Assembly (NCBI GenBank): GCA_964556655.1
Contig: CAZKWY010000008.1
Coordinates: 1 to 30,650, forward strand
Length of the DNA stretch: 30,650 bases
Direction of reading: 5' to 3'
Source of the DNA: CAZKWY01 sp964556655
GTDB taxonomy: Bacteria > Patescibacteriota > Minisyncoccia > Portnoybacterales > UBA2143
In this document: in pieces, positions 1 through 7,478 of the stretch
Layout: every line of letters begins with the position of its first letter
Numbering within the stretch: the stretch's first letter is position 1
Notes under the pieces: generated by a model
Told to the model about the DNA's origin: nothing
The model's input: the letters and a program-made list of their open reading frames with translations, nothing else
Database searches by the model: none
Position numbers and translations under genes: made by a program

Positions 1-1449
1 TGATCCTCCAATAGTGAGATCGTTGGTTACGTAGAGAGAGCCTGTGGTGGTGGCGGAGCCAGAAAGAAAAGTGTTCCCGCCAACACTTAAAGTAGCCACC
101 GGAGAAGAAGTAGCAATCCCTACACGATGATTATTGTTGTCTACATAAAGATGAGTGTTAGCCCCGCCGCTATCTTGAACAGTGAAGTCCCCTGAAATAG
201 TAGATGTAGCCGAAGAAAAAACAACGGGGAAAGAAACTGCTCCGCTTACTGTTAGATCTTTGCCCACATATAGAGACCCCGTCGTCGTAGCATTTTTATC
301 TATCTGAACATTGTCGCCTACATGGAGATCTGATTGGGTGTAGAGTCCGTTGGTGGTGGAAGCGTAGCCAGTGATAATAGCATCTCCTCCAATAGAGATA
401 TTCTTGGCTACGTTGACGCCTGATTGAAAACGAACGCCTTCGCTGAAAGTAGCCGTAGAGTAGACATTGAAATCCGTATCTTCTTGGTCGTTGCCAAAGC
501 TGGCATTCCTTCTGACAGAGAGAGAACCCCCCATTGAGCCAGAGCCAGAAACGTTAAGTGATGTTAGGAGGGAATGGCCCTGGACTTTTAAGCCGGATGA
601 AGGGATGGAGACTGGAGCGTAGGAGGGCGTGGTGTAGGTTATTTTTGAAGAGAGATTGCTAGAGAGAGAAGAAACGCGAGAGTCTAGAGAATCTAGCGTC
701 TGATAGATTGATTCTAGATCATCGGAAGGAATGGTTTGGGTAACTGTTTTTGGGGGGGCGCTTGCGCCTTGGCTCGCTTGCTTTTCGCCAGCAGACTGGC
801 TTTGTTGGATTTTTTCTGTTCGAACAACAGTAGAAACTATTTCTTTTGGCTGGACAATGCTAATGTTTTGCCGGACAGTTTCTCCGCCCGAATGATGATA
901 AACCAAGACAGAAGAATTTTGATAGTCGGGAATAAAAAAGTTAATCGTTTTAAGATAGGCATCTCCCAAAACAGAACCTATCTTGCCAAAAATAGAAGCA
1001 GTTTCTTGATTAAATTCTTGCTCTGAAAGACCAGCTTCATTTAAAATCTTTCCCCAAAAAGGACCAACTGAAGAAGCGAAAAGAAAGAACGCGAAAACAA
1101 CACCTGCTAAAGTTGAAAGCGCTGATTTGTTGTTGAAGAAAAAATCTTTAAGAGAATTATTTTTTTTCTTTTTTGGTTTTCCGGCATTGGCATAAGGCAA
1201 AATGATAGGAGCTGTCGGCTTGCGCTCTGCGCTATCTTCGTTTTTTTTGACAGGATTGATCAGGCCAATCATTTCTATCTGGCTGACATATTCATGCAAC
1301 CACTCTTTAGTTGTCATCCATTTGCGGCCAAACTTTGTTGCTTTTAACTTGCCTTGTCGAGCGCGCAAACTTAAATATTCCTGCGAATATTTAGATATTT
1401 CCGCGGCTTTTGCTAAAGAGATATATTTCTTCTTTTCTTGGTCCTCCAT
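1..1449 (-). CDS. Large surface protein, N-terminal part: HTH domain + membrane segment + tail-fibre-like repeats (partial)
   Basis: This frame is open from an ATG at 1447–1449 to the window edge: 483 codons with no stop, so the 3' end is missing. Residues about 9–55 look like an excisionase/MerR-type helix-turn-helix (SLAKAAEISKYSQEYLS, then KATKFGRKWMTTKEW). A lysine-rich linker (about 91–97) leads to one hydrophobic segment (about 109–129). A Ser/Thr-rich stretch with coiled-coil character (about 243–268) follows. The rest is repetitive: ATTTGSLYVGKDLTV (387–401) recurs as ATTTGSLYVTNDLTI (466–480), with a looser copy near 363, plus the phrase NHRVGIATSSPVATLSV, which resembles phage tail-fibre and S74-type adhesins. 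From the domain order I infer a cytoplasmic N-terminus and an exported repetitive stalk. An extended -10 lies just upstream. The true function is unknown. Confidence 0.8.
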   Translation of the reverse strand, partial: MEDQEKKKYISLAKAAEISKYSQEYLSLRARQGKLKATKFGRKWMTTKEWLHEYVSQIEMIGLINPVKKNEDSAERKPTAPIILPYANAGKPKKKKNNSLKDFFFNNKSALSTLAGVVFAFFLFASSVGPFWGKILNEAGLSEQEFNQETASIFGKIGSVLGDAYLKTINFFIPDYQNSSVLVYHHSGGETVRQNISIVQPKEIVSTVVRTEKIQQSQSAGEKQASQGASAPPKTVTQTIPSDDLESIYQTLDSLDSRVSSLSSNLSSKITYTTPSYAPVSIPSSGLKVQGHSLLTSLNVSGSGSMGGSLSVRRNASFGNDQEDTDFNVYSTATFSEGVRFQSGVNVAKNISIGGDAIITGYASTTNGLYTQSDLHVGDNVQIDKNATTTGSLYVGKDLTVSGAVSFPVVFSSATSTISGDFTVQDSGGANTHLYVDNNNHRVGIATSSPVATLSVGGNTFLSGSATTTGSLYVTNDLTIGGS

Positions 1450-1453
1450 AAAA

Positions 1454-1474
1454 ACGATATTTTTCCGATACTAA
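1454..1474 (-). promoter_or_regulatory. Operator-like site, imperfect copy
   Basis: The minus strand reads TTAGTATCGGAAAAATATCGT (given here as half-sites TTAGTAT and ATATCGT with a 7-bp spacer). It shares TATCGG..AAATATCGT with the perfect palindrome at 2070–2090. It sits between the -10 and the start codon of the surface-protein gene, where a bound protein would block expression. The regulatory role is inference. Confidence 0.35.
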
Positions 1475-1480
1475 GAATAA

Positions 1481-1489
1481 ATTATACCA
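1481..1489 (-). promoter_or_regulatory. Extended -10 promoter of the surface-protein gene
   Basis: On the minus strand this reads TGGTATAAT, a perfect extended -10 (TGnTATAAT). No good -35 is visible 16–18 bp upstream. Initiation would fall near 1474 and leave a leader of only about 25 nt before the ATG at 1449. The palindrome-like site at 1454–1474 occupies that leader. Confidence 0.55.
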
Positions 1490-2069
1490 TTTTTAAGCTA
1501 TTTTCAGAAGTTTCTCTCTGTGGATTACTCAACTTGTTTTTTGGCTTAAATAAAAGGAAAAACACTCCTTAAAAGAACGCCTGTGGAAAACTAAAGAGCC
1601 CTAAACGATAAATCAGAAAAAAGCTATTTTTTATTCCTTATAAAAAAGAGAATTTTTCTTTTTCTGTCTGCTTTGTTTTGTCGTTTTGCTAATATTTTTA
1701 GATGGTTAAAGAACGCCGCGCTAAAGGCTTTCTTAAATAGTTCTTAGAAAAAATTGAATAAGAAAAATTTAAGAAATATTGAATTCGAAATTTTGGAAAT
1801 GAAAATAAGTTTTAATAAATTATAAAAAATAAAATAATCAGAAAGAAAAACTAAAAGAAAAACAGAAAACAAATCATATTAAAATATTTTTAGTAAAAAA
1901 TTATAAGCTTTTTGCCAGAAAAAGATTTTTTAAAGAATAGCTTTATCTAATAATTTTTATTTCTGCCTTTTAAGCTAGGTTATAAAAACAAAAATAGCCA
2001 CTATCGTCAAATAGAAAAAAGACCTGCTTTAAAAACATTTTTTCTTTTTTGTTAACAAGCTTTTATTAA

Positions 2070-2090
2070 ACGATATTTGCCCGATATCGT
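2070..2090. repeat. Perfect 7-bp inverted repeat, operator-like
   Basis: ACGATAT and ATATCGT flank a 7-bp spacer (TTGCCCG): a perfect dyad of the size bound by dimeric HTH regulators. A related site lies at 1454–1474. Single TATCGTTT half-sites occur on the minus strand near 1603–1610 and 2165–2172. The bound protein is unknown. Confidence 0.45.
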
Positions 2091-2130
2091 AGAAAAAACA
2101 AAAGAAAATTATACAAATCAAAACAATTTA

Positions 2131-2152
2131 AAAAACAATCTCTAAAAGATTG
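2131..2152 (-). terminator. Rho-independent terminator after map
   Basis: On the minus strand CAATCT and AGATTG form a 6-bp stem with a 5-nt loop (2136–2152), followed by six T. It lies about 25 bp past the map stop codon and would end the ribosomal cluster. The stem has only two G-C pairs, so it is a modest terminator. Confidence 0.55.
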
Positions 2153-2177
2153 CTTTTGCGGATGAAACGATATCTTG

Positions 2178-2921
2178 TTATTCCGTTAAGACTTTTGCCG
2201 AATGGCCAGTAATTAAAATAGTATCCTCGGAATGAGCGGAAAGACTATTATCTGCCGTCTGGTAAGAAAACCCATCGGGGCCTTTTTTAATCGCTGGCCG
2301 GCCAAGACAGGCCATAGGTTCAATAGCTAGAGTCATTCCTTTTTTTAGGCGCGGCCCTTTGTGGCGCTGGCCAAAATTTAAAATCTCCGGCTCTTCATGA
2401 AGTTTTTTGCCAACACCGTGCCCGCAAAGCTCTCTAATAACTTGAAATCCCTGCCCTTCAATATGCTTCTGAATAGCAAAAGAGATATCGCCTAAATGCT
2501 TGCCCGCCTTTGCCTGGCCGATACCTCTTTTGAGAGACTTTTTAACCGCCCTGATAAGGCGATGGGCCTCTGGATCAACACTACCCACAGCAGATGTGAT
2601 AGCTTTGTCTAAATAATACCCTTTCCAGATAAGCCCCAGATCTAAACTGACGATATTGCCCTCTTTGATTATCCTTGAAGAAGAGATCCCGTGAACGATT
2701 TGCTCGTTGATAGAAACACACAAGGCATTGGGAAATCCTCGATAGCCTTTAAAGGCCGGCTTAGCTCCGGAATCAAAAATAAGCTCTTGGGCGAGCTCAT
2801 CTAATTGTTGAGCGGCAAGGCCGGGGGCTAATCTTTTTTTCAGCTCTTTGACAATCCTGCCCAGAACTTTACCCCCTTCAGACATTGCCTCTATCTCATA
2901 AGAGTTTTTGATGGAAATCAT
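2178..2921 (-). CDS. map: Methionine aminopeptidase, type I
   Basis: This enzyme removes the N-terminal methionine from nascent proteins at the ribosome exit. The 247 residues match type I MetAP length. The five metal ligands are recognisable: D94 and D105 (SLDLG, YLDKA), H168 (CGHGVG), E201 (AIEPMA) and E232 (SEDTI). H78 (IVHGI) is the usual substrate-side histidine. It is the last gene of the cluster, after secY and adk, which is the classic bacterial order. The ATG lies 26 bp past the adk stop, with no SD. The terminator at 2131–2152 follows. Identification is firm. Confidence 0.96.
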   Translation of the reverse strand: MISIKNSYEIEAMSEGGKVLGRIVKELKKRLAPGLAAQQLDELAQELIFDSGAKPAFKGYRGFPNALCVSINEQIVHGISSSRIIKEGNIVSLDLGLIWKGYYLDKAITSAVGSVDPEAHRLIRAVKKSLKRGIGQAKAGKHLGDISFAIQKHIEGQGFQVIRELCGHGVGKKLHEEPEILNFGQRHKGPRLKKGMTLAIEPMACLGRPAIKKGPDGFSYQTADNSLSAHSEDTILITGHSAKVLTE

Positions 2922-2947
2922 ATGAAAATGAAAGATTTAGAAGAAAC

Positions 2948-3616
2948 TTAGAAAAGGCGAGACTTTATCTCTTGATAAACATCCTCTATTGGCTGGTCGC
3001 CGTTAACGCGAATAAGCCGCCCTTGTTTTTTATAATAGCCAATAACCGGCATCACATCTTTTTCAAAATAGTCCAACCGCTCATTAATTGCTTCCGGCTG
3101 GTCATCAGCGCGAACAATCAATTGCCCGCCGCACTTGTCACATTTGTCTATTTCTTTAAATTCCCCTACCCAAGGGATAAGGCGGCCGCAATCCTGGCAA
3201 ATTCTTCTCTTGGTCAACCGGGCGAAAGACTCTTCTCTAGAAAGATCTAACAAAACCACCTTCACCCGATCAGACCAACAGTACCAGTTAAACAGCTCGT
3301 CCATTAGTTCGGCCTCTATCAAAGAACGCGGGCTTCCATCAATAACAATTCCTTTTTGATCAATGTCTTTTTTCATTGAGCCGATTTTCTTTCCCCAATT
3401 AATAAACATCAAAAAAGTAGGCACCCGAAGACCTTTTTGCAAAACTTCTTCCAACTTTTTGCCCGTAAAGTCTTTCTTTTCTTGACGCTCCCTTAAAATA
3501 TCTCCGCTGCTAAGATAAGAAAAGCCAAACTCATTAATTAGCATTTTGGCCTGCGTGCCTTTTCCGCATCCGGAACGACCAAAAAGAATGACGATGGGAG
3601 ATGGTGAAAGAGACAT
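2948..3616 (-). CDS. adk: Adenylate kinase, zinc-type lid
   Basis: Adenylate kinase interconverts ATP + AMP and 2 ADP in the cytoplasm. The P-loop GRSGCGKGT is at residues 13–21, followed by the NMP-binding region (SSGDILRE). The lid holds two cysteine pairs (CQDC and CDKC), the structural zinc site found in many bacterial enzymes. The 222-residue length is normal. It lies 8 bp after secY and before map, as in many bacteria. The ATG at 3614–3616 has only an A/T-rich leader. GMP or UMP/CMP specificity is unlikely given the context. Confidence 0.94.
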   Translation of the reverse strand: MSLSPSPIVILFGRSGCGKGTQAKMLINEFGFSYLSSGDILRERQEKKDFTGKKLEEVLQKGLRVPTFLMFINWGKKIGSMKKDIDQKGIVIDGSPRSLIEAELMDELFNWYCWSDRVKVVLLDLSREESFARLTKRRICQDCGRLIPWVGEFKEIDKCDKCGGQLIVRADDQPEAINERLDYFEKDVMPVIGYYKKQGRLIRVNGDQPIEDVYQEIKSRLF

Positions 3617-3624
3617 AAAATTTT

Positions 3625-4908
3625 CTATATTTCTTCGTACTCCCTCATAGTTAATTGGGAATTAATTTGGCGGACGGTTTCAAGAACCACTGAAACAACG
3701 ATGAGCAAAGCCGTGCCGCCGACAGCAAAGCCGAAGGAAGAAATGCCAGTAGCTCCCTGAACTATTGAAGGTAAAACAGCAATAGATCCTAAAAAGAAAG
3801 CGCCAAATAAAAGGACCCTGTTAAGGATATGGTAAAGATAGCCAGAGGTGGGCCTTCCGGGACGAATGCCTGGAATAAAGCCGCCCATCTTTTGAAGATT
3901 GTTAGCAACGTTTTTAGGATCAAAAGTTACTGCTGTATAAAAATAAGTAAAAAGCACGACCAAGGCGAAATAGGCGATACCATAAAACCAAGGATTTTGG
4001 AAAAGGTCACCGACTGCCTGAGCTCCCCTCGCCAGCCAGCCAATATCGGAAGCGCCTAGAAAATTAGCGACCATGCCCGGAAAAAGCATAATAGAAAGAG
4101 CGAAAATAATTGGGATCACGCCAGCCGGATTAACATTTAAAGGAAGATAGGTAGAGACTCCGCCGTAAACGCGGTTGCCACGAACCCTTTTAGCGTAAGC
4201 CACGGGAATATTGCGCCGCGCTTCAGTAATCACTACTACGCCAGCAATAATCACCAAAGCCAGAACAAAAAAAGCAAAATAAGAAGGGATTTTTGAGGGC
4301 TCGTAAGTAACAGCTAGTTCTCTGATAGAAAGAGGAACGCGCGCGACAATACCGGCAAAAATCAAAAGAGAGACGCCGTTGCCAATGCCCTTTTCTGAAA
4401 TCAGCTCTCCCAGCCACATTAAAAAAAGCGCGCCTGCAGTGATCACAGAAATAGAAGTAAACCACTGGAAAGAAGAAAGAGGACCAATAACTCCCTGCCT
4501 GCTCAAAAGAGTAATCATGCCGTAAGACTGAAGCACAGCCAAAGGAACGGTAAGCATCCGGCTGTATTGGTTGAATTTTTGCCGTCCAGTCTCACCTTCT
4601 TCTTTGTAAAGAGCTTCCAATTTGGGAAAGATCATCGTCAACAGCTGCATAATAATAGTAGCTGTGATAAAAGGGCCTAAGCCAAGCATGACAATAGAAA
4701 AATTGCTCATTGCTCCGCCGGTAAAAACGTTAAGCAAGCCGAAAAGCTGGTTGTTGCTGAAAAATTCGCTTAGTTTTTCCTGGTTAATGCCCGGCACAGG
4801 GATACTCGCCGCTACTCTAAAAACAACCAGCATTGACAAAACAAAGACGATTTTCTTTCGCAGATCTTTAATTTTAAAAACTTGGATAGTTTTTTGCCAC
4901 CAATTCAT
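3625..4908 (-). CDS. secY: Preprotein translocase subunit SecY
   Basis: SecY is the channel subunit of the Sec translocon in the cytoplasmic membrane. The 427 residues show about ten hydrophobic helices. Family hallmarks include the N-terminal IPVPGI, the plug-region GGAMSNFSI, the QLLTMIFPKLE region and GFIPGIRPGRPT in a cytosolic loop. It sits between rplO and adk as in the classic spc operon. The ATG is at 4906–4908, 14 bp after the rplO stop. Identification is certain from length, motifs and context. Confidence 0.97.
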   Translation of the reverse strand: MNWWQKTIQVFKIKDLRKKIVFVLSMLVVFRVAASIPVPGINQEKLSEFFSNNQLFGLLNVFTGGAMSNFSIVMLGLGPFITATIIMQLLTMIFPKLEALYKEEGETGRQKFNQYSRMLTVPLAVLQSYGMITLLSRQGVIGPLSSFQWFTSISVITAGALFLMWLGELISEKGIGNGVSLLIFAGIVARVPLSIRELAVTYEPSKIPSYFAFFVLALVIIAGVVVITEARRNIPVAYAKRVRGNRVYGGVSTYLPLNVNPAGVIPIIFALSIMLFPGMVANFLGASDIGWLARGAQAVGDLFQNPWFYGIAYFALVVLFTYFYTAVTFDPKNVANNLQKMGGFIPGIRPGRPTSGYLYHILNRVLLFGAFFLGSIAVLPSIVQGATGISSFGFAVGGTALLIVVSVVLETVRQINSQLTMREYEEI

Positions 4909-4922
4909 TTGCTAGAACAAAG

Positions 4923-5459
4923 TTATTTTTTCTTTTTGCTTTCTTTTTTAGGCAAGCTGGCTTTCTTAGCCGCTTTTTTTGAGGCCGCGTCTTCCAGATT
5001 TATTCTCGCGCTTTGAGATAAAGAAACACCTTTAAAAATATATGAACGAGAAGGCTTCGCCCCGCCTACTATTTTAACAGAAGGCATCTCTCCTTTTATC
5101 TTACTAAGCAATCCTTTTTTTAGCAATGTCTTGGGAGAGATAATTAAAGACTTTTTTTTGTCGGCAAAGTTTTTATTGATATGATCCATGCTAATGCCAA
5201 ATTCTTTAAGGCGCGCCTGGTAACGGGAAAGCTTGACTCCCTTTTTTGCTTTTTTCAGCTTGCCTACTTGTCCTTTTTGCTTAGGGAGTCTTTTGATAAA
5301 AGTGGTATCGCCTCCGGCAAAACCAGGGCGCGGACCTTTGCCAGACCTTGCCTTTTGTCCTTTTACTCCCCGGCCGCAATAAGTGCCTTTCTTCCCTCCG
5401 CGGCCTACTCGGCGCCGGCTTTTTCTAGGATATTCTAATTTAATTTGGTGAATTAACAT
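4923..5459 (-). CDS. rplO: 50S ribosomal protein L15 (uL15)
   Basis: A late-assembling 50S protein that contacts 23S rRNA. The N-terminal glycine/arginine-rich segment (RRVGRGGKKGTYCGRG) and the GFAGGDTTFIKRLPK region are diagnostic. At 178 residues it exceeds the usual 145 or so because of a lysine/alanine-rich tail from about residue 155 that ends in KKESKKKK. Its start is only 1 bp from the rpsE stop. In most bacteria rpmD (L30) lies between them and here there is no space for it. Confidence 0.95.
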   Translation of the reverse strand: MLIHQIKLEYPRKSRRRVGRGGKKGTYCGRGVKGQKARSGKGPRPGFAGGDTTFIKRLPKQKGQVGKLKKAKKGVKLSRYQARLKEFGISMDHINKNFADKKKSLIISPKTLLKKGLLSKIKGEMPSVKIVGGAKPSRSYIFKGVSLSQSARINLEDAASKKAAKKASLPKKESKKKK

Positions 5460-5460
5460 A

Positions 5461-5919
5461 TTATCTTTTTAGGCTGACTAAAGCCTCTATTGTCGCGCGC
5501 GCGTTATTAAGCTTGTTTTTGCTGTTAGATAAAATCTTAGCTGTAATATTGCTAATGCCAGCCAGTTCGCAAACAACACGCACTGCTCCGCCAGCCACGA
5601 TTCCTTTTCCTTTAAGTCCGGGCCTTAGCAAAACATGAGAGCTGGCATATCGCGCTTCAGTTTTAAAAGGAATAGTTTCATTAACTAGCGGCACTCTGAT
5701 AAGGTGTTTTTTCGCGTTGGCAGAAGCTTTTTCCATAGCTAAAGAAACATCCTGCCCCTTAGCCACGCCCACGCCTACTTTGCCTTTGCGATCGCCTACT
5801 ACAGCCACCACCCGAAACCTAAAACGGCGTCCGCCTGCCACTACTCTAACTACGCGCGCTACGTCTAATAGCTTTTGTTCGTATTCGCTTTTTGCTTGTT
5901 CATTTTTATTTGGTTTCAT
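5461..5919 (-). CDS. rpsE: 30S ribosomal protein S5 (uS5)
   Basis: S5 forms part of the mRNA entry site and affects fidelity. The dsRNA-binding-like N-terminal domain is evident (VVRVVAGGRRFRFRVVAVVGDRKGKVGVG), followed by the S5 C-terminal domain (HVLLRPGLKGKGIVAGGAVRVVCELAG). At 152 residues it is slightly shorter than the E. coli protein. It lies between rplR and rplO. The ATG at 5917–5919 follows an A/T-only leader without an SD. Confidence 0.96.
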   Translation of the reverse strand: MKPNKNEQAKSEYEQKLLDVARVVRVVAGGRRFRFRVVAVVGDRKGKVGVGVAKGQDVSLAMEKASANAKKHLIRVPLVNETIPFKTEARYASSHVLLRPGLKGKGIVAGGAVRVVCELAGISNITAKILSNSKNKLNNARATIEALVSLKR

Positions 5920-5933
5920 ATTAAAAATATCAA

Positions 5934-6281
5934 TTATATTTTCAGGCCGCTTTCCCTAGCTCCTTCCGCTAGTTCTTTAATCCTGCCATGATATTTATAT
6001 CCCCCTCGATCAAAAACCGCCCGCCTAATCTTCTTCTCCAACGATTTTTTGGCTAAAAGCTTGCCTGTCTGCTTAGCTCTCTCTGTTTTTGATTGCTGGC
6101 GGTTCTTTTCTTTTAGATCGCTAGCCTGCGCTAAAGTAATCCCTTTTTCATCGTCAATCAGTTGAGCGTAAGTATAACGGTTACTCCTAAAAACAGAAAG
6201 GCGAGGCACGTTAGCAACGCCCTTAACTCTTGCTCTTATTCTCAAATGCCTCTTTTTTCTTTGATCTTGTTTCTTTAACAT
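5934..6281 (-). CDS. rplR: 50S ribosomal protein L18 (uL18)
   Basis: L18 binds 5S rRNA and anchors it to the large subunit. The 115 residues include RLSVFRSNRYTYAQLIDDEKG and the C-terminal signature FDRGGYKYHGRIKELAEGARESGL, both typical of bacterial L18. The N-terminus is basic (KKQDQRKKRHLRIRARVKG). It follows rplF by 14 bp and precedes rpsE, the standard spc order. Confidence 0.96.
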   Translation of the reverse strand: MLKKQDQRKKRHLRIRARVKGVANVPRLSVFRSNRYTYAQLIDDEKGITLAQASDLKEKNRQQSKTERAKQTGKLLAKKSLEKKIRRAVFDRGGYKYHGRIKELAEGARESGLKI

Positions 6282-6295
6282 AGTTATAGTTAAAA

Positions 6296-6850
6296 TTATT
6301 CAGTAGCAGCAGTTTTTTTGCCCGCTTTCATTCTCACTGCCTCTCCTTCATATCTAATGCCCTTTCCTTTATAGGGCTCGGGCTTACGGCATGCTCTTAT
6401 CTCAGCCGCCGCTTGGCCAACTACCTGCTTGTTAATGCCGGAAACAATAATTATATTCTTGTCTACGGCGAAAGAAATTCCTTCGGCAGGCGACATTTCA
6501 ATAGGATGAGAAAAGCCGAGATTTAAAACGAGCTTATCTTCTTGCATCGCCGCGCGATATCCCACTCCTTGAATTTCCAGCCTCTTCTCAAAGCCGTTAA
6601 TTACCCCTTTAATCATGTTGGCAACAAGGGCGCGATAAAGACCCCATAAAGCTTTCGTTTTTTTTGACTTGCGATTTGGCCGGACTAAAAGCTGCTTCTT
6701 TCCGTCTTCTTCCGAAATAGTAAAAGATATTTCCGAAGGCGTTTTTTGAATAAGCTCGCCCTGCGGCCCTTTAATAGCAATCTCTCCTTCGCCGATATTT
6801 ACCTCGACCTCTTCGGGAATATTAATTGGTTCTTTTCCTACTCTTGACAT
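6296..6850 (-). CDS. rplF: 50S ribosomal protein L6 (uL6)
   Basis: L6 lies near the factor-binding site by the sarcin-ricin loop. The 184 residues start with the canonical SRVGKEPI and contain two repeated L6 folds. The C-terminal signature KPEPYKGKGIRYEGE is diagnostic. It starts 8 bp after the rpsH stop. Length and sequence are ordinary for bacteria. Confidence 0.97.
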   Translation of the reverse strand: MSRVGKEPINIPEEVEVNIGEGEIAIKGPQGELIQKTPSEISFTISEEDGKKQLLVRPNRKSKKTKALWGLYRALVANMIKGVINGFEKRLEIQGVGYRAAMQEDKLVLNLGFSHPIEMSPAEGISFAVDKNIIIVSGINKQVVGQAAAEIRACRKPEPYKGKGIRYEGEAVRMKAGKKTAATE

Positions 6851-6858
6851 AGTTTTAT

Positions 6859-7245
6859 TTAGTATATTTCACAGATTAATTCTCCGCCTAATCCTTTTTT
6901 GGCCGCTTGCCGATCAGTCATCACCCCTTGCGAAGTAGAAATGACAGCCGCTCCAAATCCGCTCTTAATTGAAGGAATAGCGTCTTTTTTAGCATAAATT
7001 CTCCGCCCTGGCTTGCTTATTTTCTTTAAGCTAGCAATTATCGGCCGCCCGTTTTTATACTTTAATTCTATTTCAATGACTTTTTTTGTCTTGCGCCCAT
7101 GAACATCAACCTTGCCTAGCCATCCCTTTTTAGATAAAAGCTCCGCTATGCTAAGCTTAAGTTTGGAGCAAGGCAAAGAAACTGTCTTGCGGGAAACAGC
7201 TTGGCCATTCTTGATAATAGTTAGCATATCTGCGATAGGGTCCAT
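6859..7245 (-). CDS. rpsH: 30S ribosomal protein S8 (uS8)
   Basis: S8 binds the central domain of 16S rRNA early in assembly; in E. coli it also represses the spc operon by binding its mRNA. The N-terminus DPIADMLTIIKNGQ and the C-terminal GVMTDRQAAKKGLGGELICEIY are characteristic. At 128 residues it has normal length. It lies 4 bp after the rpsN stop. No E. coli-like S8 target was recognised near rplE, so autoregulation here is unproven. Confidence 0.96.
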   Translation of the reverse strand: MDPIADMLTIIKNGQAVSRKTVSLPCSKLKLSIAELLSKKGWLGKVDVHGRKTKKVIEIELKYKNGRPIIASLKKISKPGRRIYAKKDAIPSIKSGFGAAVISTSQGVMTDRQAAKKGLGGELICEIY

Positions 7246-7249
7246 ATTT

Positions 7250-7435
7250 TTACCAACTGCTTTTCTTCACTCCCGGAATTTCTCCTTTATTGGCTAATTC
7301 CCGAAAGCAAATCCGGCATAAGTTAAACTTCCTCATGTATCCGTGCGCTCTGCCACAGCGAAAACAACGCCGCACTATCCGGGTAGAAAACTTGCTCTTC
7401 TTTTTTGATCTAGCAATGACTGATTTTTTTGGCAT
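7250..7435 (-). CDS. rpsN: 30S ribosomal protein S14, zinc-binding type (uS14)
   Basis: S14 belongs to the 30S head. This is the short, zinc-binding form: 61 residues with C24-x2-C27 and C40-x2-C43 (CFRC, CRIC). The core RCGRAHGYMRKFNLCRICFRE and the C-terminal GEIPGVKKSSW are diagnostic. It sits between rplE and rpsH. The ATG at 7433–7435 has an A/T-rich leader. Confidence 0.96.
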   Translation of the reverse strand: MPKKSVIARSKKKSKFSTRIVRRCFRCGRAHGYMRKFNLCRICFRELANKGEIPGVKKSSW

Positions 7436-7478
7436 ACGTTTATTTCTATATACAAAAATTAAAATATTTTTTCAACAG

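Larger units (their letters stand above)
1450..2177. other. AT-rich intergenic region without a gene
   Basis: This 728-bp gap between map and the surface-protein gene is strongly AT-rich, with long A and T runs and no credible ORF in six frames. It holds the promoter of the surface gene at one end and the terminator of the ribosomal cluster at the other. The motif TATCGTTT occurs four times, and two DnaA-box-like nonamers on one strand lie at 1519–1527 (TAATCCACA) and 1582–1590 (TTTTCCACA). I see no tRNA-like fold. A small RNA or an origin-like function cannot be excluded. Confidence 0.6.

Noticed and set aside
736..1474. Two plus-strand frames opposite the surface-protein gene
   Set aside because: They are antisense to a 483-codon open frame with recognisable domains, and have low-complexity products with no SD.
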